A DNA stretch of 64,000 bases from Deltaproteobacteria bacterium (lineage in GTDB: Bacteria; Myxococcota_A; UBA9160; UBA4427). This document shows, in pieces, positions 53,528 through 62,197 of the stretch. The stretch's first letter is position 1, and the number at the start of each line of letters is the position of its first letter. Under the pieces are notes generated by a model that worked only from the letters and a program-made list of their open reading frames with translations, searched no databases and was not told the DNA's origin. The translations under genes and the position numbers were made by a program. Where the stretch lies: assembly GCA_016713665.1 (NCBI GenBank), contig JADJOR010000002.1:682001-746000 (forward strand). Direction: 5' to 3'.

Positions 53528-53709
53528 GATGGTCGCTCTGCCTTCTGGTTGTCGGTGAGAAGGCCGAGGATACCTCGCCGGGCGCGGTCCGCCGCGCCGG
53601 GTTACCGTCGCCCGCTCCGCCGGATCCGCCTCGGGGCGAGCGACCCCGGGTCCCGGAGCCGGGCTCCGTGCAACCCGCGAAAGACGCGAAAAAAAAGAAG
53701 GAACCCCCG

Positions 53710-53997
53710 ATGTCCGTTCGACTGACCGTCCAGCTCCCCGTCCAGCCCGGCAAGGGCAACGATTTCAAGGCCGCCGCGAAGCCCGCGCTCGCGCGCGTGA
53801 AGCGCGAAGACGCGGGCTGCGAGATGTACGACCTGTTCCAGAGCGTCGACGACGAGAACCGCTTCGTCCTCGTCGAGAGCTGGGCCTCGGAGGAGCTGCT
53901 CGACGCCCACATGAAGAGCCCGACCATGGGCGACGTCGGCAAGGCGCTCGGCGCGTTCCTCGGCGGTGCGCCGGTGATGCACAAGTACAAGGACTGA
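53710..53997 (+). CDS. Antibiotic biosynthesis monooxygenase (ABM) domain protein
   Basis: 95 residues, a ferredoxin-like fold dimer. Typical features are the N-terminal strand VRLTVQLPVQPG, then EDAGCEMYDLFQSVDDENRFVLVE-type spacing, and WASEELLDAHMKSP. Such domains are cofactor-free monooxygenases or heme-degrading proteins, and many have unknown roles. ATG at 53710 is preferred over 53668, because aagaaggaac lies just upstream and the fold begins there. Confidence 0.88.
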   Translation: MSVRLTVQLPVQPGKGNDFKAAAKPALARVKREDAGCEMYDLFQSVDDENRFVLVESWASEELLDAHMKSPTMGDVGKALGAFLGGAPVMHKYKD

Positions 53998-54094
53998 AGC
54001 TGAGGACCGAGCGCCCCTAAGCGTGGGACGGAGCGGCGCGTCTCCGCGCGCGGGGGCGCGCTGCATCCGGCTTCTTCGACGAGTGGTTCGGAGC

Positions 54095-55126
54095 TCAGTC
54101 TCCGTACGTCCCGCCGAGCAGCTGCTCCGCGACGAGCTCGAACGACCGCATGCGCGCTGCGAAGTCGTAACAGATCGTCACGATCCCGAGCTCGTCGCTG
54201 CCATAGCGCTCGGCGATCCCGAGCAGCTCGGCGGCGACGCTCTTCGGATCCCCGACGGTCGCGCGCATGCCGGAATGGGCGAGGAAGGCCTCCTCTTCCG
54301 GGGTGAAGACGTGCTGCGCCGCTTCCTCGGGCGACACGATGCCGCTCCCGCCCTGGTTCCGGGCCATCTGGATGCGGCCGAGCTTCATGCTCGAGGCGTG
54401 CCACTCGGCCTCCTCCCGCGTGTCCGCGCACATCACCTGGACCGCGACGTGGACGCGCGGCTCGGGGCAGCGGGGCGAGGGCCGGAAGTTCTTTCGATAG
54501 TAGTCGGTGATCGCCGGGCCCTGGCTCGAGTTGCCGAAGAAATGGGCGAAGCTGAAGGGCAGCCCGCGGCTCGCCGCGAGCATCGCCGAGTCGACGCCGG
54601 AGCCGAGCAGCCAGACCTCCGGCAGGCCCTCGCACGGCGCGCCGATCCGCATCCCGGCGAATGGATGATCCGGCGGCAGCGCGTCCGAGAGGAAGCCGAT
54701 CAGGTCGTCGACCTGCTCGGGGTAGGCGCGCACGTCGTTCGGGTGGCCGGGGTAGGCGAGCGCCATCAGGGTCCGCTGGTCCCCGCCCGGCGCCCGGCCG
54801 AGGCCGAGATCGATCCGGCCCGGGAAGAGCGTCTCGAGCATGCGGAAATTCTCGGCGACCTTGAAGGCGCTGTAGTGGGGCAGCATGACGCCCCCCGAGC
54901 CGACCCGGATCGTGCGGGTCGCCGCGGCGATCTGACCGATCAGGATCTCGGGGCTCGTGCTCGCGATGCCGGCGATGTTGTGGTGCTCGGCGACCCAGAC
55001 CCGCGCATAGCCCCAGCGCTCGCAGGCGACCGCGAGCTCGACCGATTCGCGCAGGGCCTGGGCCCCCGTGCCGCCCTTGCGCAGCGGGGATTGTTCGACG
55101 ACCGAGAGGGTGAGCGGGCGGGCCAT
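54095..55126 (-). CDS. LLM class flavin-dependent oxidoreductase (luciferase-like)
   Basis: 343 residues, TIM-barrel flavin enzyme using reduced FMN or F420. Signatures are VWVAEHHNIAGIASTSPEILI, VGSGGVMLPHYSAFKVAENF, and GRIDLGLGRAPGGDQRT. The EHHN..ASTSP form fits the MsnO8-like group, which often uses FMN. The substrate is unknown. It is convergent with the ABM gene and divergent from the next dehydrogenase by 158 bases. Confidence 0.92.
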   Translation of the reverse strand: MARPLTLSVVEQSPLRKGGTGAQALRESVELAVACERWGYARVWVAEHHNIAGIASTSPEILIGQIAAATRTIRVGSGGVMLPHYSAFKVAENFRMLETLFPGRIDLGLGRAPGGDQRTLMALAYPGHPNDVRAYPEQVDDLIGFLSDALPPDHPFAGMRIGAPCEGLPEVWLLGSGVDSAMLAASRGLPFSFAHFFGNSSQGPAITDYYRKNFRPSPRCPEPRVHVAVQVMCADTREEAEWHASSMKLGRIQMARNQGGSGIVSPEEAAQHVFTPEEEAFLAHSGMRATVGDPKSVAAELLGIAERYGSDELGIVTICYDFAARMRSFELVAEQLLGGTYGD

Positions 55127-55284
55127 CCGGTCACGATACGGGACGCGCGCCGCCGCGACACGCCCGCCGCTCCGAGCGCGTCCTTCGACCCCGCTCCGAG
55201 CGCGCCGGCCGCGTGATACGCTGGCCCGACCGGACGACGGACGGGCGCCCTGGCCGGTGCGCCCCCGCCCGGGGAGGAATCGCG

Positions 55285-56313
55285 ATGCGCGCCGCCTGCT
55301 TCGTCGAGTCGGGAAAGCCCATGGAGATCATGACCGTCGCGGACCCGGCGCCGGGACCGGGGGAGGTCCTGCTCCGGGTGAAGGGCTGCGGGATCTGCGG
55401 ATCGGATCTGCACGTGACGGAGCTCGGCGGCGCGGTGCGCCGGGGGACCGTGATGGGCCACGAGTTCGCCGGCGAGATCGTCGCCGTCGGCCGCGGCGCG
55501 AAGGGACCGAACGGACCCTGGCGCGAAGGCGACCGGGTCTGCACGATGCCCGGCATCAGCTGCGGCAGCTGCCTCGCCTGCCTGTCCGGTGACGTGATGG
55601 GCTGCCCCCGGCTCCGGGTCACCGGCTTCGGCGACATCGGCGGGGGTTATGCCGAGTACGCGATCGGCGGCGAGCGCATGACCTTCCGGCTCCCCGATTG
55701 CGTCGCGAGCGCCGACGGGGCGATGGTCGAGCCGCTCGCGGTCGGGCTCCACGCGGTCGACGTCGCGGGACTTTCGACCGGCGAGGACGTGCTCGTGGTC
55801 GGGGCCGGGCCGGTCGGCCTCGCGGTCGCCGTCTGGGCGAAGATCCTCGGTGCCCGCAAGGTCGTGGTCAGCGATCCGGCGGGCCACCGGCGCGCGCTGG
55901 CGGCGAAGTTCGGTGCGACGGATCTCATCGATCCTTCCCGGGAGGAGCTGCTCCCCGCCTTCGAGCGGGCGACCGGGCACGCGCCGCGCCTCGCCTTCGA
56001 ATGCGTCGGTCGGCCGGGCGTCGTCCAGCAGATCGCCCAGATCGCACCGCGGGGGGCCAAGATCCTGTCCGCCGGGATGTGCATGGCGCTCGACAGCTAC
56101 ATGCCGCTCGTCTTCGGGGCGAAGGAGCTCACGCTCCAGTTCTGCTCCTACTACCGGCGCCAGGACTACGAGCTGACCCTCGCCATGCTCGAGGCCGGTC
56201 GCCTCGACCCGCTGCCGATGGTGACGGACCGGATCGGGCTCGACGCGCTGCCCGGGGCCTTCGAGCGGCTGCGCAAGCCGACGACGGAGTGCAAGGTCAT
56301 CGTCGAGCCCTGA
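55285..56313 (+). CDS. Zinc-binding dehydrogenase (MDR family)
   Basis: 342 residues. The catalytic zinc site has Cys in KGCGICGSDLH and GHEFAGEIV. The structural lobe shows CGSCLACLSGDVMGC. The NAD motif is VVGAGPVGLAV. It resembles threonine or 2,3-butanediol dehydrogenases and polyol dehydrogenases. ATG 55285 is chosen over the upstream 55213, because ggggaggaat sits right before it and the fold begins there. The next gene follows after 131 bases. Confidence 0.9.
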   Translation: MRAACFVESGKPMEIMTVADPAPGPGEVLLRVKGCGICGSDLHVTELGGAVRRGTVMGHEFAGEIVAVGRGAKGPNGPWREGDRVCTMPGISCGSCLACLSGDVMGCPRLRVTGFGDIGGGYAEYAIGGERMTFRLPDCVASADGAMVEPLAVGLHAVDVAGLSTGEDVLVVGAGPVGLAVAVWAKILGARKVVVSDPAGHRRALAAKFGATDLIDPSREELLPAFERATGHAPRLAFECVGRPGVVQQIAQIAPRGAKILSAGMCMALDSYMPLVFGAKELTLQFCSYYRRQDYELTLAMLEAGRLDPLPMVTDRIGLDALPGAFERLRKPTTECKVIVEP

Positions 56314-56444
56314 GGCGCCGTGAGGACTGCGCGGCGTTCGCGACCGGGGTCGCGGCCGCCGGGGCATGGCGTGCGCGGTTTGTGCAACGTGTCCTACCGT
56401 CCCGCCGCGGTCGAGCCGCGAAGACGAGCCACGAAGAGGAAGCC

Positions 56445-57917
56445 ATGAGCAAGACGCAGTACGGAGTCATCGACGCGAAGCAGGTCGCTACGTGGGGCGA
56501 CGAGGCCGACGTCGTGATCATCGGCCTCGGGTGCGCCGGCGTGTGTGCCGCGATCGAGGCGAGGGAGTCGGGGGCCGAGGTGCTCGTCTTCGAGCGCGCG
56601 AGCGGCGGCGGCGGCGTGACGATGATGGCGGCCGGCCATCTCTATCTCGGCGGCGGGACGCGGGTCCAGAAGGCGGTCGGCGTGAACGACACCGTCGAGG
56701 ACATGTTCACCTATCTGATGATGAACACCCCCGAGCCCGACGAGAAGAAGATCCGCGAATACTGCGAGCAGTCGGTCGCCCACTTCAACTGGCTCGTCGA
56801 GCACGGCGTCCCCTTCAACGACACGATGTACAAGGGCAAGCACGTCCTGCAGATGACGGACGAATGTCTCATCTGGTCGGGCAACGAGGAGGTCTGGCCC
56901 TTCCGCGACAAGGCGCTCCCGGCGCCCCGGGGCCACAAGGTCGCCCAGGTCGGCGAGCTCGGCGGTGCCAAGATGATGGAGATCCTGATCGCGAAGGCGA
57001 AGGCCCTCGGCGTGCGGATCGTCGTCGACGCCCACGTCCACGAGCTCGTGCGCGAGAACGGCCGCATCGTCGGCGTCGGCTACCGCGTCTTCGGCGAGGA
57101 GAAGGGCCACGTCCGCGCGCGCAAGGCGGTCGTTCTCGCCGCCGGTCAGTTCACGCAGAACGAGGAGATGCTCGCGAAGTACCTCCCCGAGCTCCTCGAT
57201 CCCGGCTACACGCGCCAGTACACGCCCAACGACGACGGCGCGGGCCATCAGCTCGGCCTCGCCGCCGGCGGCGTCGTCAAGCACATGGACGGCGCGCTGA
57301 TCTCGGCGGCCTTCTATCCGCCCGAGAGCCACATCAAGGGCATCCTCGTGAACAAGCTCGGCAAACGGTACGTCGCCGAGGATTGCTACCACTCACGCTC
57401 GAGCATCTTCACGACGAAGCAGCCCGACCGGAAGGGCTGGCTGATCCTCGACGAACAGACCTACGCCGCCGAGCCGCAGCACTACGGCGCCTATCCCCTC
57501 GTCGACGCCTTCGACACGGTCGAGGAGATGGAGAAGGGCCTCGGGCTGCCGAAGGGCTCGCTCGTCGAGACGATGAAGAAGTACAACGAGAACGCCGCGA
57601 AGGGCGAGGATCCCGAGCTCCACAAGGGCAAGAAATGGCTGAAGCCGCTGACCCATCCGCCCTACGCGGCCCTCGACGCCTCGGTCGGAGCGGCGACCTA
57701 CATGTGCTTCACGCTCGGCGGGCTCGACGTCTCGATCGAAGGCGAGGTCCTCGACGCCAAGGGGAAGGCGATCCCCGGGCTGTACGCGATCGGGGGGTGT
57801 GCGTCGAACATCGCCCAGGACGGATCGGGCTACTCGAGCGGCACCTGCATCGGCGAGTCGACCTACTTCGGCCGCCGGGCGGGGCGCCACGCGGCGCGGG
57901 CCGCCGCGGGGCGTTAA
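56445..57917 (+). CDS. FAD-dependent oxidoreductase, fumarate reductase / 3-ketosteroid dehydrogenase-like
   Basis: 490 residues. The FAD-binding motif IIGLGCAGVCAAIEARESGAEV lies at about residues 24-45, and the C-terminal GYSSGTCIGESTYFGRRAGR closes the FAD site. The middle part has the capping domain found in flavocytochrome c fumarate reductases and delta-1 ketosteroid dehydrogenases. The reaction cannot be settled. The ATG at 56445 has gaagagga upstream. The C-terminus closely resembles the gene cut by the right window edge, so the genome has at least two of these. Confidence 0.88.
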   Translation: MSKTQYGVIDAKQVATWGDEADVVIIGLGCAGVCAAIEARESGAEVLVFERASGGGGVTMMAAGHLYLGGGTRVQKAVGVNDTVEDMFTYLMMNTPEPDEKKIREYCEQSVAHFNWLVEHGVPFNDTMYKGKHVLQMTDECLIWSGNEEVWPFRDKALPAPRGHKVAQVGELGGAKMMEILIAKAKALGVRIVVDAHVHELVRENGRIVGVGYRVFGEEKGHVRARKAVVLAAGQFTQNEEMLAKYLPELLDPGYTRQYTPNDDGAGHQLGLAAGGVVKHMDGALISAAFYPPESHIKGILVNKLGKRYVAEDCYHSRSSIFTTKQPDRKGWLILDEQTYAAEPQHYGAYPLVDAFDTVEEMEKGLGLPKGSLVETMKKYNENAAKGEDPELHKGKKWLKPLTHPPYAALDASVGAATYMCFTLGGLDVSIEGEVLDAKGKAIPGLYAIGGCASNIAQDGSGYSSGTCIGESTYFGRRAGRHAARAAAGR

Positions 57918-57952
57918 GGTTCGGCAACGCGACCGAACGAAGGAGGATGGCC

Positions 57953-58423
57953 ATGCGCGGAGATCCGGCAGTCGTCGAAGCCCTGAACGAGATCCTGACC
58001 TCGGAGCTGACGGGCATCAATCAGTACTTCATCCACCACAAGATGTGCGCGAACTGGGGCTACGAGAGGCTCTCGAAGAAGAAGCGCGAAGAGTCGATCG
58101 AGGAGATGAAGCACGCCGATCGCGTGATCGAGCGGATCCTCTACCTCGACGGCATCCCGAACATGCAGCGCATGCATTCCGTCCGCGTCGGCGAGGACCC
58201 GATCGAGCAGCACAACCTCGACCTCGCCCTCGAGAAGGAGGCGGTCGCCCGTCTCAACAAGGGCGTCGCCCTCGCGCGCGAGAAGGCGGACAACGGGACG
58301 CGGGACCTGCTCGAGGAGCTCCTCAAGGACGAGGAGGAGTCGATCGACTGGCACGAGACCCAGCTTCATCTCGTGAAGGAGATCGGCAAGGAACGCTACC
58401 TCGCCCAGATGATCCACGACTGA
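57953..58423 (+). CDS. bfr: Bacterioferritin
   Basis: Iron-storage cage subunit, 156 residues. Aligned with E. coli Bfr, the ferroxidase ligands Glu18, Glu51, His54, Glu94 and Glu127 and the heme ligand Met52 fall at the same numbers. The sixth ligand, His130, is Ser here (DEEESIDW). ATG at 57953 is used because aggagg at 57941-57946 is spaced correctly for it; the ATG at 57947 is too close. It lies 35 bases after the FAD enzyme gene. Confidence 0.95.
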   Translation: MRGDPAVVEALNEILTSELTGINQYFIHHKMCANWGYERLSKKKREESIEEMKHADRVIERILYLDGIPNMQRMHSVRVGEDPIEQHNLDLALEKEAVARLNKGVALAREKADNGTRDLLEELLKDEEESIDWHETQLHLVKEIGKERYLAQMIHD

Positions 58424-58493
58424 GCGGAGATCGATCTGCGGCCCATTCACGATCGAGCCCGGCCGGGTCCCGCGTGGACCCGAGGAAGCCCCC

Positions 58494-58970
58494 ATGCAAG
58501 ACGTTCGCAAAGCCCTCGATCTGCCCCCCTGCTGTCAGGTCGGCTTCGTCTATCCGAAGCTCGAGCCCGCGATCGAGCTCTATCGCCCGCTCTTCGGCGA
58601 CTTCCGGATCGTCGACTACGGCCTGACGGAGGGCGCGACGTTTCGCGGCAAGCTCGCGCCCTATCGGCTCAAGCTGGCGATCGCCTACACGGGCCCCCTC
58701 GAGATCGAGCTCATCGAATGGGTCAGCGGCGACACGCCCCACCGCGAGTTCCTCGAGCGCGGCGGCTCCGGCATGCACCACCTCTCGTTCCACGTCCCCG
58801 ATCTCGACGCCGTCGTCGCTCGCGCCAAGCCCCTCGGCTTCGAGCCGATCTGGTACCACGCGATGAGCGACGAGATCAAATACACCTACCTCGAGCGCAA
58901 GACCGATCCGGTCCTGATCGAGCTGACGCAGCGCCCGTGGTCGGGCGGGAACGTGCAGGCGGAAGTTTGA
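58494..58970 (+). CDS. VOC family protein, methylmalonyl-CoA epimerase-like
   Basis: 158 residues. Metal-ligand candidates are the His in GSGMHHLSFHV and the Glu in VLIELTQRP. The N-terminal CCQVGFVYPKLEPAIELYRPLFGDF pattern is that of Glyoxalase_4 type proteins, which lack the first His. It might act on a CoA or ring-fission intermediate. Its TGA shares one base with the ATG of the next gene (TGATG), so the two are coupled. Confidence 0.85.
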   Translation: MQDVRKALDLPPCCQVGFVYPKLEPAIELYRPLFGDFRIVDYGLTEGATFRGKLAPYRLKLAIAYTGPLEIELIEWVSGDTPHREFLERGGSGMHHLSFHVPDLDAVVARAKPLGFEPIWYHAMSDEIKYTYLERKTDPVLIELTQRPWSGGNVQAEV

Positions 58971-59320
58971 TGGTGCTCCTCAGTCTCGACATCGACGGCA
59001 CCCTCGAGGTCGGCGATCCGCCGGGCTCGATCCCCCTGCGCCTGATCCACCGCGCCCGCGAGCTCGGCTACATCGTCGGCTCGTCCTCCGACCGCGTCGT
59101 CTCCGACCAGGAGCGGCTCTGGCAGCGCCATGGGGTCCTGATGGACTTCGTGGGCCACAAGCACAAGCTCGACGAGGTCCGGGCCCGATTTCCGCAGGCC
59201 ACGCGCTGGATCCACATCGGCGACGGCAACGCCGACGAGGTCTACGCCCTGCGTTACGGCTTCGAGTTCCATTGGGTCCACGAGGTCCCGGAAGAGGGCG
59301 CGCCGGGCTGGATCTTCTGA
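58970..59320 (+). CDS. HAD-like phosphatase-type protein
   Basis: 116 residues, a minimal HAD core without a cap. Motif I is DIDGT (Asp7, Asp9), motif II Ser lies in VGSSSDR, and motif IV is GDGNADEV. No clear motif III Lys beyond KHKLDEV. Small forms like this are often phosphatases of unknown substrate. It is coupled to the VOC gene by a one-base overlap. Confidence 0.75.
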   Translation: MVLLSLDIDGTLEVGDPPGSIPLRLIHRARELGYIVGSSSDRVVSDQERLWQRHGVLMDFVGHKHKLDEVRARFPQATRWIHIGDGNADEVYALRYGFEFHWVHEVPEEGAPGWIF

Positions 59321-59377
59321 ACGGGCTCGCGCAGCGCAGTCGCGGCTCGCCAGGGCGCGCCGGGCGATGGAGAAATC

Positions 59378-60163
59378 GTGGATCGGACGCTAACGGGCCG
59401 CGTGGCCATCGTGACGGGGGCGGGGCCGGGAATCGGGCGCGCGACGGCGCTCGCCCTGGCGCTGGACGGTGCCGACGTCGTCGTCGCGGCGCGCCGGGCC
59501 GAGCCGCTCGAGGCGATGGCCCGGGAGCTCGCCGAGCTGACGGGTCGGCGAGTGCTCGCGGTGCCCGCCGATCTCAAGGATCTCGACGACTGCCGCCGCA
59601 TCGTCGCGCGGACGGTCGCGGCCATGGGCCGCGTCGACGCCCTCGTCAACGTCGCGACCCATCCCCACAAGCGGGCCGCCATCGCCGAGATGGACTGGAA
59701 GGCCTATGCGGAGTCGTTCCAGCTGAACGTCGCCGGAACCATGACGATCTGCGGCGAGGCGGCACTCCGCATGGCGGAGGGCGGCGGGGGCTCGATCATC
59801 AACATCGGCACCCTCGCGACGACGATGCTGCAGGCGAAGATGGCCGAGTACAGCTCGACGAAGCTCGCGATGATCGCGGCCTCGAAGACGCTCGCCCGGG
59901 AGATGGGTCGGAAGAACGTGCGCGTCAACATCGTGACCCCGGGCTACACGACGGGGGAGCCCCTCGATCGTCTGATCGAGCAGATGGCGGCGGGGCAGAA
60001 GACGACGCCCGAGGAGATGAGCCGGCGGCTCGCGAAGTCGGCGGTGCTCGAGCGCCACGTCGATCCCGAGGACATGGCCGAGGCCTGCCTCTTCCTCGCG
60101 TCGGATCGCGCGCGCAACATCACCGGGGTCGAGCTGCACGTGACCGCGGGGCAGTGGTTCTAG
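59378..60163 (+). CDS. Short-chain dehydrogenase/reductase
   Basis: 261 residues. Cofactor motif TGAGPGIG (about residues 14-21), NVATH in place of NAG after strand 4, catalytic Ser replaced or shifted (NIGTLATT), and Tyr-x3-Lys as YSSTK. VAARRAE after strand 2 favours NADP. GTG 59378 is the start, with a weak site (gatggaga) upstream. It forms a co-directional run with the crotonase and phosphotransferase genes that follow. Confidence 0.9.
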   Translation: MDRTLTGRVAIVTGAGPGIGRATALALALDGADVVVAARRAEPLEAMARELAELTGRRVLAVPADLKDLDDCRRIVARTVAAMGRVDALVNVATHPHKRAAIAEMDWKAYAESFQLNVAGTMTICGEAALRMAEGGGGSIINIGTLATTMLQAKMAEYSSTKLAMIAASKTLAREMGRKNVRVNIVTPGYTTGEPLDRLIEQMAAGQKTTPEEMSRRLAKSAVLERHVDPEDMAEACLFLASDRARNITGVELHVTAGQWF

Positions 60164-60221
60164 ACGCAAGCGGGCTCGAGACGAAGCCGCGCGACGAAGC
60201 GACGAGCGCGAAGGAGGGCGG

Positions 60222-60998
60222 ATGGGCGACGAGACGCAGTGGGTCCTGATCGACGAGCCGGTGGCGGGGGTCCGCCGCATCACGCTCAATCGCCCCGAGA
60301 AGCGCAACGCGATGAACAACCCCCTGCGCGCGGCGCTGCTCGCGGCGCTGCAGGCGGCGGACGGCGACGAGGGGATCCACGTCTCGATCGTGCGCGGGGC
60401 CGGGCCCTGCTTCTCGTCGGGCTACGACCTCGGCTCCGACCTCGGCAAGGACCAGCCCTACTTCACGCCGCAGGTCGGCATGCAGTGGGCGCGCCATGTC
60501 TCCGAGGGCTGGATGTCGATCTGGGACCTCGCGAAGCCGGTGATCGCCCAGGTCCATGGCTATGCGATGGCGGGCGGGCTCGAGCTGGTCGGTGCCTGCG
60601 ACCTCGCCTACGCGGCGACCGATGCGCGGCTCTCCCATCCGGTCACGCGCTTCGCGTTGCCCGACTTCGACTGGTTCCCGGTCGGGCTCTCCTGGCGCCA
60701 CGCGATGGAGCTGCAGGTCGCCGGGCGCGAGTTCTCGGGGGCGGAGGCGGCGGCGATCGGGCTCGTCAACCAGGCCTTCCCGGCGGCCGAGCTCGAGGCG
60801 AAGGTCCTCGCGATCGCGGGCCGGATGGCGGCGGTGCCGGTCGCGGTCCTCTCGGTCAACAAGCGGGCGGTCCATACGGCGATGGATGCCCGCGGCGGGC
60901 GCGGCGTCATCCGGACTCTCGGCGATCTCCAGGCCGGGCCGCATCTCGGGACGGTCGGCGCGAGCGAGATCCTCGAGCGCGTGAAGCAGGGGCGTTAG
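60222..60998 (+). CDS. Enoyl-CoA hydratase/isomerase family protein
   Basis: 258 residues. The signature LNRPEKRNAMN, oxyanion-hole halves GAGPCFSSGYDLGSD and VHGYAMAGGLELVGACDL, typical of crotonases acting on acyl-CoAs. The ribosome binding site ggagggcgg precedes the ATG. It is the third crotonase in the window and not a close copy of the others. The next gene begins 5 bases after its stop codon. Confidence 0.92.
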   Translation: MGDETQWVLIDEPVAGVRRITLNRPEKRNAMNNPLRAALLAALQAADGDEGIHVSIVRGAGPCFSSGYDLGSDLGKDQPYFTPQVGMQWARHVSEGWMSIWDLAKPVIAQVHGYAMAGGLELVGACDLAYAATDARLSHPVTRFALPDFDWFPVGLSWRHAMELQVAGREFSGAEAAAIGLVNQAFPAAELEAKVLAIAGRMAAVPVAVLSVNKRAVHTAMDARGGRGVIRTLGDLQAGPHLGTVGASEILERVKQGR

Positions 60999-61003
60999 GC
61001 GCG

Positions 61004-62107
61004 ATGGCGGGGCAGGGCGCCGATCCCGCCTTCATCCCCGGCCGAGCCGAGGCGATCGACGCGGCCTGGCTCGAAACGGCGCTCGGCGAGCGGCATCCGG
61101 GCGTGCGGGTCGAATCCGTCGAGGTCGTCGAGCGCGCCGAGGTCACGAACAACCACGCCTGGCTGCGCGTGCGGTATGCGGAGCCGGCCGGCTGCCCCGA
61201 GTCGCTCTTCTGCAAGCTCCTGCCCGTCGACCCCGCCCGCCGCGCCGCCATCGCGGCGACCGGCATGGGGCTGCGGGAGGCGCTCTTCTACGCCGAGCTC
61301 GCCCCGCTCCTCGCGCTGCGTGTCCCGACCGCGTTCGTCGCCCGACACGACGCGGAGGATGGCCGCTTCGTCCTGCTCCTCGAAGATCTCCGGCTCTCGG
61401 GCTGCACCGTCTCCTCCGGACCCGAGAGCGTCCCGCCCGACGCCGCGGCCGAGGCCCTGGCCGATCTCGCCGAGCTCCACGTCCGCTACGAGGATCCCGC
61501 CCGCCGCGCGCGCGAGGCGGGCTTCGTCCGGCCGCCGGACCCGCCCTCGGACTACGGCTCGACCCGCCTGGCCTTCGCCCTCGCCCATCGGCGGGACGGA
61601 TTCGGCGACGCCTTCGCCGAGGCCTCCCGGCTCTACGTCGATCATCAGCCCGCGCTCCACGCGCTCTTTGCCGCGGGCCCTTCGACCGTGATCCACGGCG
61701 ATACCCACATCGGCAACCTCTTCTTCGACCCGCGCTCGGGACACGTCCGCACCGGCTTCCTCGACTGGGGCATGCTCGTCGTGTCGACGCCGCTCCGCGA
61801 CGTCGCCTACTTCCTCCAGATGGCGCTCTCGGTCGAGGATCGGCGCAAGGAGGAGCGGCGGCTGCTCGACCACTATCTCGCGGTGCGTCGTGCGCTCGGG
61901 GGCTCGGCGATCGGCAGCGAGGAGGCCTTCCGGACCTATCGGATCCAGGCCGCCTATCTCGCGCCGGCCGCGTGCCAGGTCGTGACGCTGCCGGACGACG
62001 CGACCCCGGCACGCCGGCGCTTCGCCGCCGCGTTCCTTCGGCGGGCGGAGGCGGCGATCGAGGATCTCGAGGCCTGTCGCGTCGTGCGCGAGGCGGCGGG
62101 GATCTGA
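61004..62107 (+). CDS. Aminoglycoside phosphotransferase-like / ecdysteroid kinase-like protein
   Basis: 367 residues with a kinase-like fold. The catalytic loop is VIHGDTHIGNLFF (about residue 230), and the metal-binding motif is GFLDWGML. In such gene clusters this family is linked to acyl-CoA dehydrogenase and crotonase genes, not to antibiotic resistance. The substrate is unknown. ATG 61004 directly follows the crotonase stop codon. Confidence 0.87.
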   Translation: MAGQGADPAFIPGRAEAIDAAWLETALGERHPGVRVESVEVVERAEVTNNHAWLRVRYAEPAGCPESLFCKLLPVDPARRAAIAATGMGLREALFYAELAPLLALRVPTAFVARHDAEDGRFVLLLEDLRLSGCTVSSGPESVPPDAAAEALADLAELHVRYEDPARRAREAGFVRPPDPPSDYGSTRLAFALAHRRDGFGDAFAEASRLYVDHQPALHALFAAGPSTVIHGDTHIGNLFFDPRSGHVRTGFLDWGMLVVSTPLRDVAYFLQMALSVEDRRKEERRLLDHYLAVRRALGGSAIGSEEAFRTYRIQAAYLAPAACQVVTLPDDATPARRRFAAAFLRRAEAAIEDLEACRVVREAAGI

Positions 62108-62133
62108 GAGACCGGATGGCAAGTCGAGAACGA

Positions 62134-62177
62134 GATGGGCGCCCGAGCTGGGCGATCGCCCATTCCCGGCGCCCATC
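62134..62177. terminator. Palindromic terminator between convergent genes
   Basis: A perfect 10-bp stem (gatgggcgcc with ggcgcccatc) encloses a second full palindrome, gggcgatcgccc at 62150-62161. It fills the 90-base gap between two convergent genes and can serve both. There is no T-run. Confidence 0.55.
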
Positions 62178-62197
62178 GATTCCGTCGATTGCGGCCC

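Noticed and set aside
61004..62107. Aminoglycoside resistance gene
   Set aside because: The kinase-like family is large, and the context of crotonase and SDR genes points to metabolism rather than resistance.
62150..62161. gggcgatcgccc containing GCGATCGC, the cyanobacterial HIP1 octamer
   Set aside because: It is a single occurrence inside a terminator palindrome; nothing else points to cyanobacteria.
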